This document shows positions 45,424-55,345 of a stretch of 64,000 nucleotides of DNA, one piece after another (the stretch's first letter is position 1; each line of letters begins with the position of its first letter). The position numbers were made by a program, and so were the translations under genes. Below the pieces are notes generated by a model, which was not told where the DNA came from, did not search any database, and worked only from the letters and a program-made list of their open reading frames with translations. The DNA comes from an uncultured Fulvivirga sp. (GTDB taxonomy: Bacteria > Bacteroidota > Bacteroidia > Cytophagales > Cyclobacteriaceae): positions 434,001-498,000 of the forward strand of contig CANMSE010000002.1 in the NCBI GenBank assembly GCA_947500555.1. The letters are read 5' to 3'.

Positions 45424-46545
45424 ATGAAAATTGCAATTGTATTAAATACGTCTTGGAATGTATACAACTTTAGGATGGGGTTGATTAAGGCATTGCAAGG
45501 TCAAGGTCATCAGGTTACAGTCATTGCTCCAAGGGATGATTATACCCAAAAACTAGTGGATAATGGGTGTGATTTTGAAGAGGTTACTATGGATTCTCGA
45601 GGGGCCAATGCTTTCAAAGATTTGGGATTAACATATGAACTCTATAAAATCTATAAGAAAGTAAAACCTGCCATAATTCTTCATTATACTATAAAACCGA
45701 ATATTTATGGCACTATGGCTGCCAAATGGTTGGGCATACCTGCAATAAATAATGTTTGCGGGTTAGGTACAGTATTTCTGAAAAAGGATTTTGTTTCATT
45801 GGTGGCTTCATGGATGTACAAAATATCTTTTAGGTTCCCTAAAAAAGTTTTCTTCCAGAATACATATGATAGAAGACTGTTTGTGAAAAATGGCTTGGTA
45901 TCAAAAGATGTAAGTGCAGTCTTACCCGGTTCAGGCATCGACCTTTCTCACTTCAGATCAAATGACTTCAAGAGAAACAAAAAATTCACTTTCCTTTTAA
46001 TTTCCAGACTCATTCACGACAAAGGTATTCTTGAATATATAGAGGCTGTTAAGCTTTTAAAAGCTCAGGGTGTTGAAGCTAATTTTCAAATACTTGGGCC
46101 AAAAGACACTGAACATAAACGAGGTATCGATTCTAGCATAATTGATGGGTGGATTGAAAACAATGTAATAGAGTATTTAGGAAAGACTGATGATGTTAGA
46201 AATTTTATAAAAAATGCTGACTGTGTTGTTCTTCCTTCCTATCGTGAGGGTACGCCTAAAAGCCTGCTAGAAGCAGCTAGTGCTTCAAAACCAATAGTTG
46301 CGACTGATGTGCCTGGTTGTAAAGAGGTAGTGAAGAATAACTATAATGGGTTATTATGTAAAGTTAAAGACTCTAAAGATCTGGCAAATAAAATGCATGA
46401 GCTTTCACAATATGATGATAATAAGCTAAAAGAAATGGGTAACAATGGGAGGAAAAAGGTTGAAGCAGAATTTGATGAGCAGATTGTTATAGACAAATAT
46501 TTGAATTCAATCAAAGAAATATTAACTCCAGACTTTTCTAGCTAA
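45424..46545 (+). CDS. glycosyltransferase family 4 protein
   Basis: 373 residues from ATG 45424 (a TTG three codons upstream is less likely). GT-B fold of the GT4 group: KIAIVLNTSWNVYNFRMGL, then LLISRLIHDKGILEYIEA, and the C-terminal donor-binding PSYREGTPKSLLEAASASKPIVATDVPGC (with the EX7E-like Glu). It probably adds a hexose to a lipid-linked or nascent exopolysaccharide. It is the only glycosyltransferase in the operon. Confidence 0.9.
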   Translation: MKIAIVLNTSWNVYNFRMGLIKALQGQGHQVTVIAPRDDYTQKLVDNGCDFEEVTMDSRGANAFKDLGLTYELYKIYKKVKPAIILHYTIKPNIYGTMAAKWLGIPAINNVCGLGTVFLKKDFVSLVASWMYKISFRFPKKVFFQNTYDRRLFVKNGLVSKDVSAVLPGSGIDLSHFRSNDFKRNKKFTFLLISRLIHDKGILEYIEAVKLLKAQGVEANFQILGPKDTEHKRGIDSSIIDGWIENNVIEYLGKTDDVRNFIKNADCVVLPSYREGTPKSLLEAASASKPIVATDVPGCKEVVKNNYNGLLCKVKDSKDLANKMHELSQYDDNKLKEMGNNGRKKVEAEFDEQIVIDKYLNSIKEILTPDFSS

Positions 46546-46611
46546 GTTGATCGTAGTACTTTAGTACAACAATAAACTGTCTGAAATCAAATTTTGGACA
46601 TTTTCTTTTCT

Positions 46612-47370
46612 ATGCGAAGTAACTCGGCTATTCTCATTTTACTTACAGGTCTTTCTTTGTTCAACTGCAAGTCCTATAAACAGAACATACTATTTAAGAC
46701 TGATGAAGCAACTGAAATAGCTCAAACACTATCATCTGAAGATTCCAACAAAAAAATTCAAATTGGTGATTACCTTGAGCTGGAAGTCTTTACGAAGTTT
46801 GGAGAAAAAATAATCGACCCGGACTATGAGTTAGCCACTTCCACTAATCCAAACTCGGAAAAGTTAAGACCTAAACTAAAATATCTTGTAAGAAATGATG
46901 GATCTGCCAAACTGCCCATGATTGGTGATGTCTATCTTGAAGGAATAACCCTGAATGAGGCGGAGGAGTTACTACAGGCTGAATACGAAGAGTTTTATCA
47001 CAACACCTTTGTTAATCTTAACTTCTTAAATAAACGTGTAATTATCCTAGGCTCCCCTGGTGGTAAGGTTGTTCCAATTGACAATGAAAATACACGATTA
47101 GTAGAAGTTATTGCTCTGGCAGATGGTATTGATAATTTTGGTAATGGTCATAACATCAGAGTGTTGAGAGGCGATCAAGTTTTTATCGCAGATTTATCAA
47201 CCATAGAAGGTTATCAAAAAGGAAATATTTTGGTCGAACCAGGAGATATAATTTACATTGAACCCATTAGAAGACCCTTCTCTGAATTTATGAGAGATAA
47301 TGGCCCTGTAGTGGCATCAGTAGCAAGTGTCATTTCATTAGTAGTTCTTCTAATAAGCGTAAACAACTAA
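46612..47370 (+). CDS. polysaccharide export lipoprotein (Wza-like)
   Basis: 252 residues from ATG 46612, with a lipoprotein signal (LILLTGLSLFNC). Two SLBB/polysaccharide-export domains follow: IQIGDYLELEVFTKFGEK, LPMIGDVYLEGITLNEAEELL and RVIILGSPGGKVVPI; a C-terminal TM helix (VVASVASVISLVVLLISV) lies near the end, as in Bacteroidota Wza forms. It forms the outer-membrane channel for polysaccharide. Its stop directly abuts the GTG start of the next gene. Confidence 0.9.
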   Translation: MRSNSAILILLTGLSLFNCKSYKQNILFKTDEATEIAQTLSSEDSNKKIQIGDYLELEVFTKFGEKIIDPDYELATSTNPNSEKLRPKLKYLVRNDGSAKLPMIGDVYLEGITLNEAEELLQAEYEEFYHNTFVNLNFLNKRVIILGSPGGKVVPIDNENTRLVEVIALADGIDNFGNGHNIRVLRGDQVFIADLSTIEGYQKGNILVEPGDIIYIEPIRRPFSEFMRDNGPVVASVASVISLVVLLISVNN

Positions 47371-49701
47371 GTGGAGCCGAATACTAAAATCGATACGGAA
47401 AGCATTGATCTAGATAAAATACTTGCTGTTATAAGTAAGAGTTTGGTCTGGATTATCCTGATCTTTTTGATCACTAATGTTACGGCATACCTAATCATTC
47501 GCTGGACAAAACCTTTATTTGAATCTAGCTCTGAGCTCAAACTTGATGTTGAAACCAATGCCACAGAACTGGGTTTAACCACAATTGGTGAAAACAAGAA
47601 TCTGAATATTATTTCGGGGGAAATAGAACTACTAAGATCAAAGCTTTTCTTTAATAAGGTAATTGACAATTTTGACCTATCTGTTAGCTATTATACAGCA
47701 GGTAAAGTTTTGGATGATGAGAAGTACTTAACATCTCCATTTATTATTGAATATAACCTCAAAAATGATCGGCTCCTTGATCGAAATATAAATCTGGAAA
47801 TAGTAGATGAAAACTCTTTCAATATAGGTTTTAAAGGGGAATACTCAGGTCAGAATTATAAGTTTGGAGAGAAAATAGATAATGAGGACATAGAGCTCAT
47901 CATCTTCAAAACTTCATATTTTGATTCCCAAGGAGAGAGGTACCACTTTTTTAAGATTAATAGCCATAATGCACTCCTCTCCTATCTTGATGAAAACCTG
48001 ACGGTTGTACCTCTAAACCTAAATGCTAATACCATAAAAATCAGTTTTACTGATCATAATCCGGGGAAAGCAAAAGACCTAGTAAATGCGATTGACAGCC
48101 TATATCTAAGTTACAGCCAAGAAGAAAAGAATCTGGAGAATAAGCAGAAAATTACCTGGCTCAACAGTGAATTAAAAGCTATAGAAGGACAATTGGAAGG
48201 TTTTGAAGATTATTTTGAATCTTTTACGATAGAAAATAGAACCAATGACCTTGATGCCGATTTAGAAAACACCATCAAATATATAAATGCTATAGATTCT
48301 CAGCGATACGAGATTTCAAAGAAAGTAAATCAATCTAAAGGCCTCCTTACCAATTTAGAGAGTAATGAATTAACCAGTTTAGGAGATAATTATTTGTCTA
48401 ATTACCCTCGGAATATAACGGATGGCCTCGAAAACCTTATTGAATTGGTTAATGACTATGAAAGACTAAAACTGACATATACTGAGTCCACTTTTGTACT
48501 TACCCGAAAAGAACAGGAAATAACGAAACTTAAATCAAATGTTACAAGCCAGCTCAGTGCTTTAATAAATGAATATGAGAATAGATTAGCAGACCTGTCC
48601 AGTCAGAAACAGAGGCTTCAGAAAAATTTCGTAGAGCTACCTGGCAAGAGTACCGAATTCAATAAGAATCAACGTTTTTTTAAATTGTATGAAGAATTCT
48701 ACCTGTCACTAATGCAAAGTAAAGCAGAATACCAGATAGCCCAAGCAGGAACAACAACTCAATTTAAAATATTATCGTCCGCCACACTTCCAAGTCAACC
48801 GATTTCACCAGACAGATTGATCATACACGGAATTGGTTTTGTAGCCGGACTTGTTTTTAGTTTCTTTTTCATTGGTATCAGATACTTATTGCATAATAAA
48901 GTAACAACCCCCCAAGAACTGGAAAAACTGACCGATGCTCCTATTCTCGGCTATATTCCTCAGGAAAAAGAGAAGATGGAAACCTCCATATTAATGGCTG
49001 ATAAACGTCCGAAATCAGCAGTCAGTGAGTCTCTTAGGTCGATAAGGACGAACATCGATTTCATGATAAGCAAAGGAAAGCAACGTGTTATTTCGGTCAC
49101 ATCAACGATAGGTGGTGAGGGGAAAACATTTACTGCAGTCAATTTAGGTGCTATTATTGCCATGTCAAAAAAGAAAGTGATTGTACTTGACCTTGACATG
49201 AGAAAACCAAGAGTACACTTATCTTTTGGTGATGACAACCCCTCAAAAGGCATAAGTACTTTCTTAATTAATAAGCATTCTTTAGAGGAATGTATTAATC
49301 ATTCAAGAATTGAAAATCTCGATTATATAAATGCTGGCCCCACTCCTCCTAACCCTTCAGAGCTACTTCTAAATGGCGAATTTGATGAGCTTATTGAAAG
49401 GCTTAAATTGACTTACGATATTGTCATTTTGGATACACCTCCCATAGGTCTTGTCACAGATGGAATACTAGCTATGAAAAAGGCAGATCTAGCTATTTAT
49501 GTGGTAAGAGCCAACTACTCAAAAAGAGAATTCCTCAAAACTTTGAACAGACTTCTAACAGTAAATCAGTTTAAAAATATAGCAGTAGTACTTAACGCCT
49601 TACCTAATTTGAGGTCAAATAACTACGGGTATGGCTACGGATATTATGATAATAAAGGAGAAGGATCAACTTCTCTAATTGATAAAATATTAAGGAGATA
49701 G
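47371..49701 (+). CDS. Wzc-like polysaccharide co-polymerase / tyrosine kinase
   Basis: 776 residues with GTG start. Wzz-type N-terminal TM (about 27-46), long periplasmic coiled coil (about 250-470), second TM (about 489-510), then a BY-kinase domain: Walker A near 578-586 (TIGGEGKTFTAVNLG), Walker A' VIVLDLDMRKPR, Walker B VILDTPPIGLVTDG. The C-terminus has a Tyr cluster (NNYGYGYGYYDNKG), the autophosphorylation target in this family. Controls polysaccharide chain export and length. The next gene encodes the matching phosphatase. Confidence 0.95.
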   Translation: MEPNTKIDTESIDLDKILAVISKSLVWIILIFLITNVTAYLIIRWTKPLFESSSELKLDVETNATELGLTTIGENKNLNIISGEIELLRSKLFFNKVIDNFDLSVSYYTAGKVLDDEKYLTSPFIIEYNLKNDRLLDRNINLEIVDENSFNIGFKGEYSGQNYKFGEKIDNEDIELIIFKTSYFDSQGERYHFFKINSHNALLSYLDENLTVVPLNLNANTIKISFTDHNPGKAKDLVNAIDSLYLSYSQEEKNLENKQKITWLNSELKAIEGQLEGFEDYFESFTIENRTNDLDADLENTIKYINAIDSQRYEISKKVNQSKGLLTNLESNELTSLGDNYLSNYPRNITDGLENLIELVNDYERLKLTYTESTFVLTRKEQEITKLKSNVTSQLSALINEYENRLADLSSQKQRLQKNFVELPGKSTEFNKNQRFFKLYEEFYLSLMQSKAEYQIAQAGTTTQFKILSSATLPSQPISPDRLIIHGIGFVAGLVFSFFFIGIRYLLHNKVTTPQELEKLTDAPILGYIPQEKEKMETSILMADKRPKSAVSESLRSIRTNIDFMISKGKQRVISVTSTIGGEGKTFTAVNLGAIIAMSKKKVIVLDLDMRKPRVHLSFGDDNPSKGISTFLINKHSLEECINHSRIENLDYINAGPTPPNPSELLLNGEFDELIERLKLTYDIVILDTPPIGLVTDGILAMKKADLAIYVVRANYSKREFLKTLNRLLTVNQFKNIAVVLNALPNLRSNNYGYGYGYYDNKGEGSTSLIDKILRR

Positions 49702-50432
49702 TGTTCGGTTTTTTAAAAAAAAAAGTTGAACAGCCGGCATCAATTTTAGAAGTCGATATTCATTCACATCTCATTCCTGGAGTAGATGATGGAGTCCAAA
49801 GTTTTGAGGAGTCATTAGCCTTAATAAAAGGGTTTGAAGAGAAGGGCTATAAAAAACTCATTACCACTCCTCATATAATGGCTGATTTCTACGACAACTC
49901 TGAAACTCATTTAAAAGAAATCGTGAACGACCTTATGCAAAAGGTTTTAGAAAATAATATTTCTATAAACATAGAAGTTGCTGCCGAATATTACCTAGAT
50001 GACAGGCTCAATGAACGTATTTCTGACCCAAAGGAGGAGTTCTTGACCTTTGGAAATAATTACCTATTATTTGAAACCTCTTTTATGAATGAGCCCCTCT
50101 ATTTGAAAGAGTTTATTTTTAATGCAAAATCCAGAGGTTTGAATCCAGTATTAGCTCACCCTGAGCGGTACCACTATTTAATTTCAAATAATTCTCTGGT
50201 AGAAGAGCTCGCGAATAGAGAGGTTTTGTTCCAATTAAATATTAATTCGCTAAGCGGCTACTATTCCAAACAGGTTAAAAAATTCGCTGAAAAATTAATC
50301 GATGCAGGATCCATTCACTTTGCTGGATCCGATTGTCATAATCAACTGCACTTTGAAAACCTATCTAAAGCCAAATCCACAAAGTACTATAACAAGCTTT
50401 TGAGTTTACCTTTAAAAAATAACAGTTTATGA
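49701..50432 (+). CDS. CpsB/YwqE-type PHP tyrosine-protein phosphatase
   Basis: 243 residues with a GTG start that shares one base with the previous stop. PHP-fold metal motifs: VDIHSHLIPGVDDG, ITTPHIM, YLLFETSF, LAHPERYHYL and FAGSDCHN. This family dephosphorylates the tyrosine kinase encoded just upstream. A 4-base overlap (ATGA) couples it to the epimerase gene. Confidence 0.93.
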   Translation: MFGFLKKKVEQPASILEVDIHSHLIPGVDDGVQSFEESLALIKGFEEKGYKKLITTPHIMADFYDNSETHLKEIVNDLMQKVLENNISINIEVAAEYYLDDRLNERISDPKEEFLTFGNNYLLFETSFMNEPLYLKEFIFNAKSRGLNPVLAHPERYHYLISNNSLVEELANREVLFQLNINSLSGYYSKQVKKFAEKLIDAGSIHFAGSDCHNQLHFENLSKAKSTKYYNKLLSLPLKNNSL

Positions 50433-51406
50433 TCTTAGTTACTGGGGCAAACGGATTATTAGGCAGCTATATATGCAAGGCTCTTGTGTACGAGGGTTAT
50501 CAAGTTAAAGCCCTAGTCAGAAAAAATAGTGATCTAAGTCTTTTAATTGAAATAGAGAAAAAAATTGAACTTGTTCACGGAGATATTCTAGTCCCCGAGG
50601 AAGTCAGTATTCATTTATCAGGAGTTAATACCATTATTCATTGTGCTGCTATTGTTTCATTTCATCAGGCTGATAAAGCTTTAATGCAAGAGGTCAATGT
50701 AACCGGAACAACCAACATAGTTAATCTGTCCCTTAACCATAATATCGATTACTTTATTCAGATAAGTTCAGTAGCTGCATTAGGTAGGTTATTGGGAAAA
50801 GGGACTGTTGATGAAAGCTCCAAGTGGGAGGAAAGCAAATTCAATAGCAATTATGCCAACTCAAAATATCATGCTGAGCTTGAGGTATGGCGTGGTATGG
50901 AAGAAGGTTTAAATGCTGTGATCCTAAATCCTTCCGTCATCATAGCTCCTGACAATTTTGATCGCAGTAGTGGTCAACTATTTAAATATGTATGGGAAGA
51001 AAACCTATTTTACCCTGATGGATTGATAAACTATGTTGATGTAAATGATGTAACTGAGGCTATTTTAAGATGTCTCAAAGACAGAACTAAAAATGAACGT
51101 TTTGTATTGAATGGAGGTACGGTTACTTACCAAAAATTGTTTACAGAGATCGCAACACGACTGAACAAAACTCCACCAAAACACAGGTCTCATCCATTTT
51201 TAATAAAAATAGGTATGTATCTTGATTGGTTTAAGTCCTTATTTACTGGGAAACGACCAATAATTACAAGAGAGACTGTTTTGTTAAGTGGTGCAGAAAT
51301 TTACTTCAATAACGAGAAAGCAAAGACTCGTTTAAACATTAACTTTGCATCACTATCCAAAACCCTTGATTGGGCCTGTGATAAAATTCTGAGTAGGAAT
51401 AGGTAG
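50429..51406 (+). CDS. NAD-dependent epimerase/dehydratase (extended SDR)
   Basis: 325 residues. Rossmann motif ILVTGANGLLGSYI at the N-terminus, IIHCAAIVSF, SSVAALGR, and the YxxxK pair in NYANSKYHAEL. Atypical extended SDR, similar to dihydroflavonol-reductase-like enzymes. It closes the polysaccharide operon, so it may modify a nucleotide sugar, but the substrate is not evident. Confidence 0.87.
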   Translation: MILVTGANGLLGSYICKALVYEGYQVKALVRKNSDLSLLIEIEKKIELVHGDILVPEEVSIHLSGVNTIIHCAAIVSFHQADKALMQEVNVTGTTNIVNLSLNHNIDYFIQISSVAALGRLLGKGTVDESSKWEESKFNSNYANSKYHAELEVWRGMEEGLNAVILNPSVIIAPDNFDRSSGQLFKYVWEENLFYPDGLINYVDVNDVTEAILRCLKDRTKNERFVLNGGTVTYQKLFTEIATRLNKTPPKHRSHPFLIKIGMYLDWFKSLFTGKRPIITRETVLLSGAEIYFNNEKAKTRLNINFASLSKTLDWACDKILSRNR

Positions 51407-51476
51407 ATTTTCTTGCTCCAAAATATTAATCAGCAGGAAAAATTCGTTAAATTCATTAAACTTTCAATCGTTCTTA

Positions 51477-52883
51477 ATGGCTAAAAATTTCAAAAAGAAG
51501 AAAGAAGAAGATGAGCTTGTAAAACGTTTTGAAGATCATCAAAAAAATAAGGCCTCTTACTTCTTCGAGCTGGACAATTTTGAACACATCATCAATTACT
51601 ATCAAGAACTTGGGCGCTACAATCAGGCACTAAATGCTGCAAATATAGCTTCAGAACAATATCCTTATTCTATTGAATTATTTATTAGTAAAGCTCAGAT
51701 TATGTCAAATCTCGAGCGCTACGATGAGGCAATAGAATTGTTGGATCATGCTGAGTCTTTCCAACCTAATGATGGTGAGATATTTCTTATGAAAGGCTCC
51801 ATTTTTTCACTTTTAGGTGAATATGATAGTGCTATCGAATACTATTTAAAGGCAGTGACTTTTTCAGAAGAAAAAGATGAGGCGTACTACAGTCTTGGTC
51901 TGGCTTATCAAAGTATTGAAAAATACGAAGAAGCCATTGATTCATATAAAAAGGCCATAGAAGATAATATATTCCATGATGGAGCTCTTTATGAGCTTGC
52001 CTACTGCCTTGATGTTTGTGGAGAACTTGAAAGTTCCATTGACTACTACAAAAAGTTTATTGATGCAGACCCATACTCTCAGGCAGCTTGGTACAATCTG
52101 GGCATTGTTTACAATAAGTTAGGTCGCTATGAAGATGCGCTTTCAGCTTATGAATTTGCTATTGCAATAGAAGATAAATTCGCTTCGGCATATTATAACA
52201 TGGGCAATACCCACATGCAAATGGAGCAATTTACTAAAGCATTGGATGCATATAAGTCTACCATTGATATTGAAGGGCCAAGTGCTGAAGTGTATTGTCA
52301 AACAGCCAAAGCATATGAGAACCTTGAACAATACGAGTTGGGTTTAAAATATTTTCAGAAAGCGACTAAACTTGACAACCTATACAGTGAAGCCTGGTTT
52401 GGTGCTGGTAAATGTCTTGAATTACAACAAAAATGGTATCAGTCACTTCATTTTTACAATAAGGCACTTAAGCTAGATTATGAAAATCCACTGTTTTGGA
52501 AGTCCGTAGCAAATGCTGAATTCAATGTTGGAAACATAGTTTCTAGTATTGATGCATATCAGGAAGCAAGTATGCTTGACCCCGAAGACAAAGAAATTTG
52601 GTTAAACTGGTCTTATATATATTATGATCAGGGCGATTTTGACAAGGCAATTGATCTGATAATCAATGGGTTAGAAGAGTTGCCAGATGAGTCTGATTAC
52701 TTTTATCGCATAACTGCTTATCTTATAGCTGCAGGCAAATACAAAGAAGCCTTTAATTATTTAGAAAATGCGCTAATTTTGGACTTCGAAAATCATGTAG
52801 TGCTTTTTGAATTTTTTCCACAGTTGGAAACTCAGAAGGCACTTTACAAAATCATTGACCAATTTAGAAAAGACAATTCCTAA
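51477..52883 (+). CDS. TPR-repeat protein
   Basis: 468 residues with about eleven 34-residue TPR units (e.g. AWYNLGIVYNKLGRYEDALS, EAYYSLGLAYQSIEKYEEAI). An N-terminal Lys-rich part (MAKNFKKKKEEDELVKRF) precedes them. No signal peptide. Protein-protein scaffold, partner unknown. Its stop overlaps the ComA start by one base (TAATG), so they are probably co-translated. Confidence 0.9.
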   Translation: MAKNFKKKKEEDELVKRFEDHQKNKASYFFELDNFEHIINYYQELGRYNQALNAANIASEQYPYSIELFISKAQIMSNLERYDEAIELLDHAESFQPNDGEIFLMKGSIFSLLGEYDSAIEYYLKAVTFSEEKDEAYYSLGLAYQSIEKYEEAIDSYKKAIEDNIFHDGALYELAYCLDVCGELESSIDYYKKFIDADPYSQAAWYNLGIVYNKLGRYEDALSAYEFAIAIEDKFASAYYNMGNTHMQMEQFTKALDAYKSTIDIEGPSAEVYCQTAKAYENLEQYELGLKYFQKATKLDNLYSEAWFGAGKCLELQQKWYQSLHFYNKALKLDYENPLFWKSVANAEFNVGNIVSSIDAYQEASMLDPEDKEIWLNWSYIYYDQGDFDKAIDLIINGLEELPDESDYFYRITAYLIAAGKYKEAFNYLENALILDFENHVVLFEFFPQLETQKALYKIIDQFRKDNS

Positions 52884-53656
52884 TGAATTATACTTTGAAT
52901 AGCATTCCTGAGCGAACATCAAAGCCCAGGCAGTACGGATTTACTATGGCCATGGATAAAGGTTTAAGTATCCGTGAAGTAGAAGATTTCTTAAGTGTAT
53001 CAAGCAATTATGTCGACATTGTAAAACTTGGATGGGGTACTTCTTTTGTTACTCCCAACCTGGAAGACAAGATCAAAATCTATGAAGATGCAGGTATACC
53101 AGTATACTTTGGAGGCACTTTGTTTGAAGCCTTTATAGTCCGAAATCAATTTGATGATTATCGCAAAGTTCTGGAGAAGTACAAATTGTCTTATGCAGAA
53201 GTATCCGATGGCTCCATAGAGTTGGACCATGATAAAAAATGTGATTATATCTCCAAGTTATCTGAACAGGTAACGGTTCTTTCTGAAGTAGGCTCGAAAG
53301 ACGAAGAAAAAATAATACCTCCATACCAGTGGATTAGTCTTATGCAAGCCGAGTTAGATGCTGGTGCATGGAAAGTAATTGGTGAGGCAAGAGAAGGTGG
53401 TAATGTCGGTTTGTTCAGATCTACGGGAGAGGTAAGGTCAGGACTCGTTCAGGAGATACTTACTAAAATCCCTTTTGAAAAAATAATCTGGGAAGCACCA
53501 CAAAAAGCTCAACAAGTATGGTTCATCAAGTTATTAGGATCAAATGTTAACGTTGGCAATATAGCTCCAAACGAAGTGATACCATTAGAAACAATTCGTT
53601 TGGGATTAAGAGGTGATACATTTAGTCATTTTTTGGATTCGACAGAAGATCATTAA
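52883..53656 (+). CDS. comA: phosphosulfolactate synthase (ComA family)
   Basis: 257 residues matching the ComA family: KPRQYGFTMAMDKGLSIREVEDFL, YVDIVKLGWGTSFV, GIPVYFGGTLFEAF, YAEVSDGSIEL, VLSEVGSKDE, KVIGEAREGGNVGLF and IWEAPQKAQQVWFIKLLG. In coenzyme M synthesis ComA adds sulfite to PEP to make phosphosulfolactate. In Bacteroidota the product probably feeds sulfolactate or cysteate, a precursor of sulfonolipids (capnoids); that is inference. comB and comC are not adjacent. Confidence 0.9.
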   Translation: MNYTLNSIPERTSKPRQYGFTMAMDKGLSIREVEDFLSVSSNYVDIVKLGWGTSFVTPNLEDKIKIYEDAGIPVYFGGTLFEAFIVRNQFDDYRKVLEKYKLSYAEVSDGSIELDHDKKCDYISKLSEQVTVLSEVGSKDEEKIIPPYQWISLMQAELDAGAWKVIGEAREGGNVGLFRSTGEVRSGLVQEILTKIPFEKIIWEAPQKAQQVWFIKLLGSNVNVGNIAPNEVIPLETIRLGLRGDTFSHFLDSTEDH

Positions 53657-53665
53657 CCTCGTTTT

Positions 53666-54598
53666 ATGAGTAAATTTAAGACTCACATCCTGACATTCTT
53701 TAAAGGTATGGCCATGGGTGGGGCTGATGTGGTACCTGGTGTTTCTGGCGGTACTATAGCATTCATTACAGGAATCTATACGGAGCTTTTAGATTCTATT
53801 AAAGCTGTAGATGCCGATGCCTTCAGACTTCTGTTTAGTTTTAAACTGAAAGATTTCTGGAAGAAAATAAATGGTAATTTTCTGCTACCTCTTTTTTTAG
53901 GCATCCTCACTAGCTTGTTATCCCTCGTTCAATTAATAAAATATCTACTCGAGTATGAGGCCATTTCGCTATGGTCATTCTTTTTTGGACTGATCATTAT
54001 TTCAAGCCTTTTGGTACTTAGAGAAATAAAAAAATGGAATCCGCAGGTTGTCATCTCTATGTTCATCGGAATAGCTATTGCCTTTTGGATTACTGTTACC
54101 TCTCCATCAGAAACTACCGAAGCATACTGGTTTATATTTTTATCAGGTTGCATAGCAATATGTGCAATGATACTGCCCGGTATCTCAGGAGCTTTTTTGC
54201 TCCTAATACTAGGGAAGTACCAATTCATAATTGATTCCATAAGCAATAAGGACATTGCCGTTATAGCAGTATTTGGACTTGGATGTATTGTTGGTATTTT
54301 AACATTTGCCAGGGCAGTATCCTGGTTGCTGAAAAATTACCATGACCTAGCAGTTGCACTACTTTCGGGTTTTATGATTGGGTCGCTAAATAAGGTGTGG
54401 CCCTGGAAAGTGGCTTTAGCTTTTCGTATTGATAGTGAAGGCAAGCAGGTAGCAACAATTACAGAAAATGTTTTGCCCGCAGAGTTCTTTAGAGCTTCAG
54501 GTGAGTACCCTATGGTTTTCCAGGCTATTCTGTTTATTGCTTTGGGTATTTTTATTGTTGTGCTAATTGAGAAAATTGCAAATAGAAAAACGAGCTAA
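53666..54598 (+). CDS. DUF368 polyprenyl-phosphate translocase (PopT-like)
   Basis: 310 residues with about eight TM helices and two DUF368 repeats: GMAMGGADVVPGVSGGTIAFITGIYTEL near the start and ICAMILPGISGAFLLLILGKY in the middle. DUF368 proteins were shown to flip undecaprenyl phosphate back across the membrane for reuse in cell-wall and polysaccharide synthesis. It starts 9 bases after comA and ends 6 bases before aroE. Confidence 0.92.
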   Translation: MSKFKTHILTFFKGMAMGGADVVPGVSGGTIAFITGIYTELLDSIKAVDADAFRLLFSFKLKDFWKKINGNFLLPLFLGILTSLLSLVQLIKYLLEYEAISLWSFFFGLIIISSLLVLREIKKWNPQVVISMFIGIAIAFWITVTSPSETTEAYWFIFLSGCIAICAMILPGISGAFLLLILGKYQFIIDSISNKDIAVIAVFGLGCIVGILTFARAVSWLLKNYHDLAVALLSGFMIGSLNKVWPWKVALAFRIDSEGKQVATITENVLPAEFFRASGEYPMVFQAILFIALGIFIVVLIEKIANRKTS

Positions 54599-54604
54599 CC
54601 ATTA

Positions 54605-55345
54605 ATGAAGAAGTTCGGGCTAATTGGCAGAAAACTCTCTCATTCTTTTTCGCAAAGTTATTTTACCGAAAAATTCAAAGCACTGAACCTTCCTGATCAT
54701 GTCTATCAGTTGATTGAACTCGAGAAGATTGATGAAGTGAAAAAAGTTTTAGAAGAAAAAGATCTTATCGGATTAAACGTTACTGTACCTTACAAAGAAT
54801 CAATAATTCCATTTCTTTCGAACTTGCACGAATCAGCCCTAAAAGTTGGTGCTGTCAACGTAGTGAAAGTTAATAATGGTATGTCTACCGGATATAACTC
54901 CGATTACTTAGGTTTCAAAAATTCATTAATAAACTGGTTACCAAAAAACTTTAAAGGCAAGTCATTAATTCTTGGATCTGGTGGAGCATCCAAAGCCGTT
55001 CAAGCTACTCTTAGCGATATGGATATAGAATATCATGTGGTATCCAGAAGTCCCGCGGTAAATGAGCTTTCTTATAAAGAAGCAAATGACATAATCTCCT
55101 CAAAGGTGAGCCTTGTTGTAAATACCACTCCTTTAGGGATGTCACCTAATGTAGAAACCTATCCAGCCATAGACTACATTTTATTGACAGATGAACATTA
55201 TTTATATGACCTTGTATACAATCCTGAAATAACAGCATTCCTGACTAAAGGAAAGTCCAGGGGAGCAAGTACAAAAAATGGACTTGAGATGCTACATTTA
55301 CAAGCAGAGGAATCATGGAAAATCTGGACGGAGTATGGAGTATAA
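54605..55345 (+). CDS. aroE: shikimate dehydrogenase
   Basis: 246 residues, slightly short for the family. [21 protein letters not shown] binds shikimate; LNVTVPYKE contains the catalytic Lys; GYNSDYLGF and [16 protein letters not shown] form the nucleotide site; [10 protein letters not shown] is the family signature; [17 protein letters not shown] closes the fold. Reduces 3-dehydroshikimate in aromatic amino-acid synthesis. It overlaps the uvrB start by 11 bases. Confidence 0.94.
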   Translation: MKKFGLIGRKLSHSFSQSYFTEKFKALNLPDHVYQLIELEKIDEVKKVLEEKDLIGLNVTVPYKESIIPFLSNLHESALKVGAVNVVKVNNGMSTGYNSDYLGFKNSLINWLPKNFKGKSLILGSGGASKAVQATLSDMDIEYHVVSRSPAVNELSYKEANDIISSKVSLVVNTTPLGMSPNVETYPAIDYILLTDEHYLYDLVYNPEITAFLTKGKSRGASTKNGLEMLHLQAEESWKIWTEYGV

